Shown piece after piece: positions 62,683-64,000 of a DNA stretch of 64,000 nt. Within the stretch, counting starts at the first letter, position 1, and every line of letters starts with the position of its first letter. The DNA is taken from NCBI GenBank assembly GCA_964645915.1, contig CAZYDH010000003.1, positions 1 through 64,000 of the forward strand, given 5' to 3'. The position numbers and the translations under genes are program-made. Under the pieces are notes generated by a model. That model made no database searches. It was not told the origin of the DNA and saw only the letters and a list, made by a program, of their open reading frames with translations. The DNA comes from JACNKV01 sp964645915 (lineage in GTDB: Bacteria; Fidelibacterota; Marinisomatia; Marinisomatales; JACNKV01).

Positions 62683-63744
62683 TTATTGTGCTTTCAGTTT
62701 TTCTTGTTGGTCTGCTAATTGTAGCTGTTCGACCAACTCACCCAATTCCCCATCAAGAGTGGCTTCTAATCTGTGGGTCGTAAAGTTGATTCGGTGGTCT
62801 GTTATTCTTCCTTGTGGAAAGTTATACGTACGAATTTTTGCTGATCTATCTCCGGTAGAGACCAACGATTTTCGCTCTTGTGCCCGTTCTTTTGCAATGC
62901 GTTCTTGTTCCAATGAAAGTAATCGCGATCGAAGAACTTTCAATGCTGCTGCTCTATTTTTATGCTGAGAGGATTCATCCTGACATGTCACAACCAAACC
63001 TGTAGGAAGGTGAGTAATACGAATTGCTGATTCCGTTTTATTCACATGCTGACCGCCCGCGCCACTTGCTCTGTACGTATCAATCTTCAGCTCGGTTTCT
63101 ACTATTTCAACGTCAGCCTCTTCAGCTTCTGGCAAAACAGCAACTGTCGCAGCTGATGTGTGCAGTCTCCCACTTGTTTCCGTTTTTGGAACACGTTGAA
63201 CTCGATGCACTCCACTTTCAAACTTCAATTGACCATACACACTTTCACCTTTTACCGAAAAAACGACTTCTTTAAATCCACCAAGACCTGTGTCATTAAG
63301 TGTCATAACTTTTGTAGACCAGCCTGACCGCTCAGCGTATCGGGCGTACATTCTATACAACTCAGAGGCAAATAAAGCGGCTTCTTCTCCTCCGGTTCCT
63401 GCTCGTATTTCCATAATGGTGTTTTTATCGTCAGCAGGATCATGAGGTAATAATAAAATTTTTAGCTGTTCTTCCAGTTCGGTTTTTTCCGTGTCTAGCT
63501 CGGGTAACTCTTCTTTGACAAGCAATTTTAACTCATCATCATTTCCGGTTAATATCAACTGATCTTCTTCAATTTGTTCGAGCACGTTTAGATATTGACG
63601 ACCCTTTTGAACGATTGGGTCCAAACGATGTCTTTCTTGTGCAATTTCTCGAATCCGATTCTGATCAGACATCACTTCAGGAGAGATCAAAAGATCGTTT
63701 AATTTTTTGAAATGTTCTATGATTTCACTAATTCGATCTTTCAT
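62683..63744 (-). CDS. prfA: Peptide chain release factor 1
   Basis: RF1 recognises UAA and UAG stop codons and triggers peptide release. The 353-residue protein has the PxT anticodon-like motif as PKT (in RVPKTETSG), the GGQ catalytic loop in [14 protein letters not shown], and the GGEEAALFA region. Length is standard. Its start overlaps the stop of the DUF1385 gene by four bases (ATGA). prmC follows directly. Confidence 0.97.
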   Translation of the reverse strand: MKDRISEIIEHFKKLNDLLISPEVMSDQNRIREIAQERHRLDPIVQKGRQYLNVLEQIEEDQLILTGNDDELKLLVKEELPELDTEKTELEEQLKILLLPHDPADDKNTIMEIRAGTGGEEAALFASELYRMYARYAERSGWSTKVMTLNDTGLGGFKEVVFSVKGESVYGQLKFESGVHRVQRVPKTETSGRLHTSAATVAVLPEAEEADVEIVETELKIDTYRASGAGGQHVNKTESAIRITHLPTGLVVTCQDESSQHKNRAAALKVLRSRLLSLEQERIAKERAQERKSLVSTGDRSAKIRTYNFPQGRITDHRINFTTHRLEATLDGELGELVEQLQLADQQEKLKAQ

Positions 63745-64000
63745 CCGATAGCCTCTGCTTTATATTCTTTGCCTGTGACTTCTTCATATCTCTCACCAAA
63801 TGCAGATTTCAACGCTTCTATTGCAACTTCCACCATCTGGTCGTCCGGTTCTTTTGTGGTAATTTTTTGCAACCATAATCCAGGTTGTTTAATAAACCAC
63901 ACAATCTTTTTGTTGCTTCTGGCAGAAAGTTTTATCATTTCATATCCAATCCCCGCTACTAACGGAATCATTGGAAGGTGGGTGATCAATCGAACGTGTA
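63741..64000 (-). CDS. DUF1385 (YqhQ-like) membrane protein, C-terminal fragment cut by window edge
   Basis: The visible C-terminal 86 residues begin in a hydrophobic segment that continues through [18 protein letters not shown] and end with [14 protein letters not shown]. This is the characteristic end of DUF1385 membrane proteins. The frame is open to the edge, so the true start lies outside. The DUF1385-prfA-prmC order is common, and DUF1385 proteins are of unsettled function. The internal TTG at 63989 is not a start. Confidence 0.85.
   Translation of the reverse strand, partial: HVRLITHLPMIPLVAGIGYEMIKLSARSNKKIVWFIKQPGLWLQKITTKEPDDQMVEVAIEALKSAFGERYEEVTGKEYKAEAIG

Overview
The window is a gene-dense, AT-rich bacterial chromosome segment with about 65 protein genes. 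I see no rRNA, tRNA, CRISPR array, insertion sequence or phage gene. It looks like a Gram-negative didermic member of the Fibrobacterota-Chlorobiota-Bacteroidota (FCB) superphylum. The evidence is a fused LpxC-FabZ enzyme, a complete early lipid A block beside bamA and skp, a FISUMP-domain protein at the left edge, a secreted lamin-tail protein with a FlgD-like C-terminal domain, a DUF3108 protein, and vor-type 2-oxoacid:ferredoxin oxidoreductase genes joined to ptb and buk. A Marinimicrobia (SAR406)-like lineage is my best guess; this is inference and no phylogeny was run.

Layout. 1-2900: edge of a FISUMP protein, a 472-base gene-poor stretch, an AlkA-like DNA glycosylase, a small 2[4Fe-4S] ferredoxin followed by two hairpins, and mrp. 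2968-13033 (+): an envelope-building run of uppS, bamA, skp, lpxD, lpxC-fabZ, lpxA, an unknown exported protein, dxr and rseP, with many start/stop overlaps. 13043-15212 (-): DUF3108 protein, tsaC and an LpxL-type acyltransferase. 15308-18519 (+): nfeD, floA, a small membrane-anchored protein and a DUF3795 protein. 18540-24867 (-): ferredoxin, VorB/A/C-type oxidoreductase, butyrate kinase, phosphate butyryltransferase and a 567-residue Rossmann protein, which together look like a route from branched-chain 2-oxoacids to acyl-CoA, acyl phosphate and ATP. 24984-28481 (-): coaE, adk, tdk, udk, cdd and a rhomboid protease. 28507-35201: secreted and surface proteins (M23 peptidase, PDZ protein, beta-rich protein, lamin-tail protein), arsC and a Cys-rich lipoprotein.

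35415-39001 (+): a methyltransferase-like protein with degenerate key motifs, then yqeY, cvpA and dnaG. 39035-46678 (+): a PEGA protein, two unknown exported proteins, an NHPN-type acyltransferase, an FGGY kinase and an ABC-2 exporter pair. 46681-54565 (mostly -): an NPP-type phosphodiesterase, pcm (+), a very large HELQH-protease/TolB-like/barrel protein, menG/ubiE, a lipoprotein, a HAD hydrolase and a methyltransferase. 54746-55424 (+): a small membrane protein and a deoxyinosine-type DNA glycosylase. 55453-64000 (-): Xaa-Pro peptidase, TPR protein, B12-binding subunit, dtd, dnaE, prmC, prfA and a DUF1385 protein cut by the right edge.

The points most worth checking are the degenerate methyltransferase ahead of dnaG; the lpxA and butyrate kinase genes, whose conserved N-termini have no ATG/GTG/TTG at the expected place; the Mrp protein without its CxxC pair; the unknown dehydrogenase-like gene in the vor-buk-ptb operon; and the third gene of the nfeD-floA cluster. 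No obviously new defence, mobile or biosynthetic system is visible; most of the window is core chromosome.
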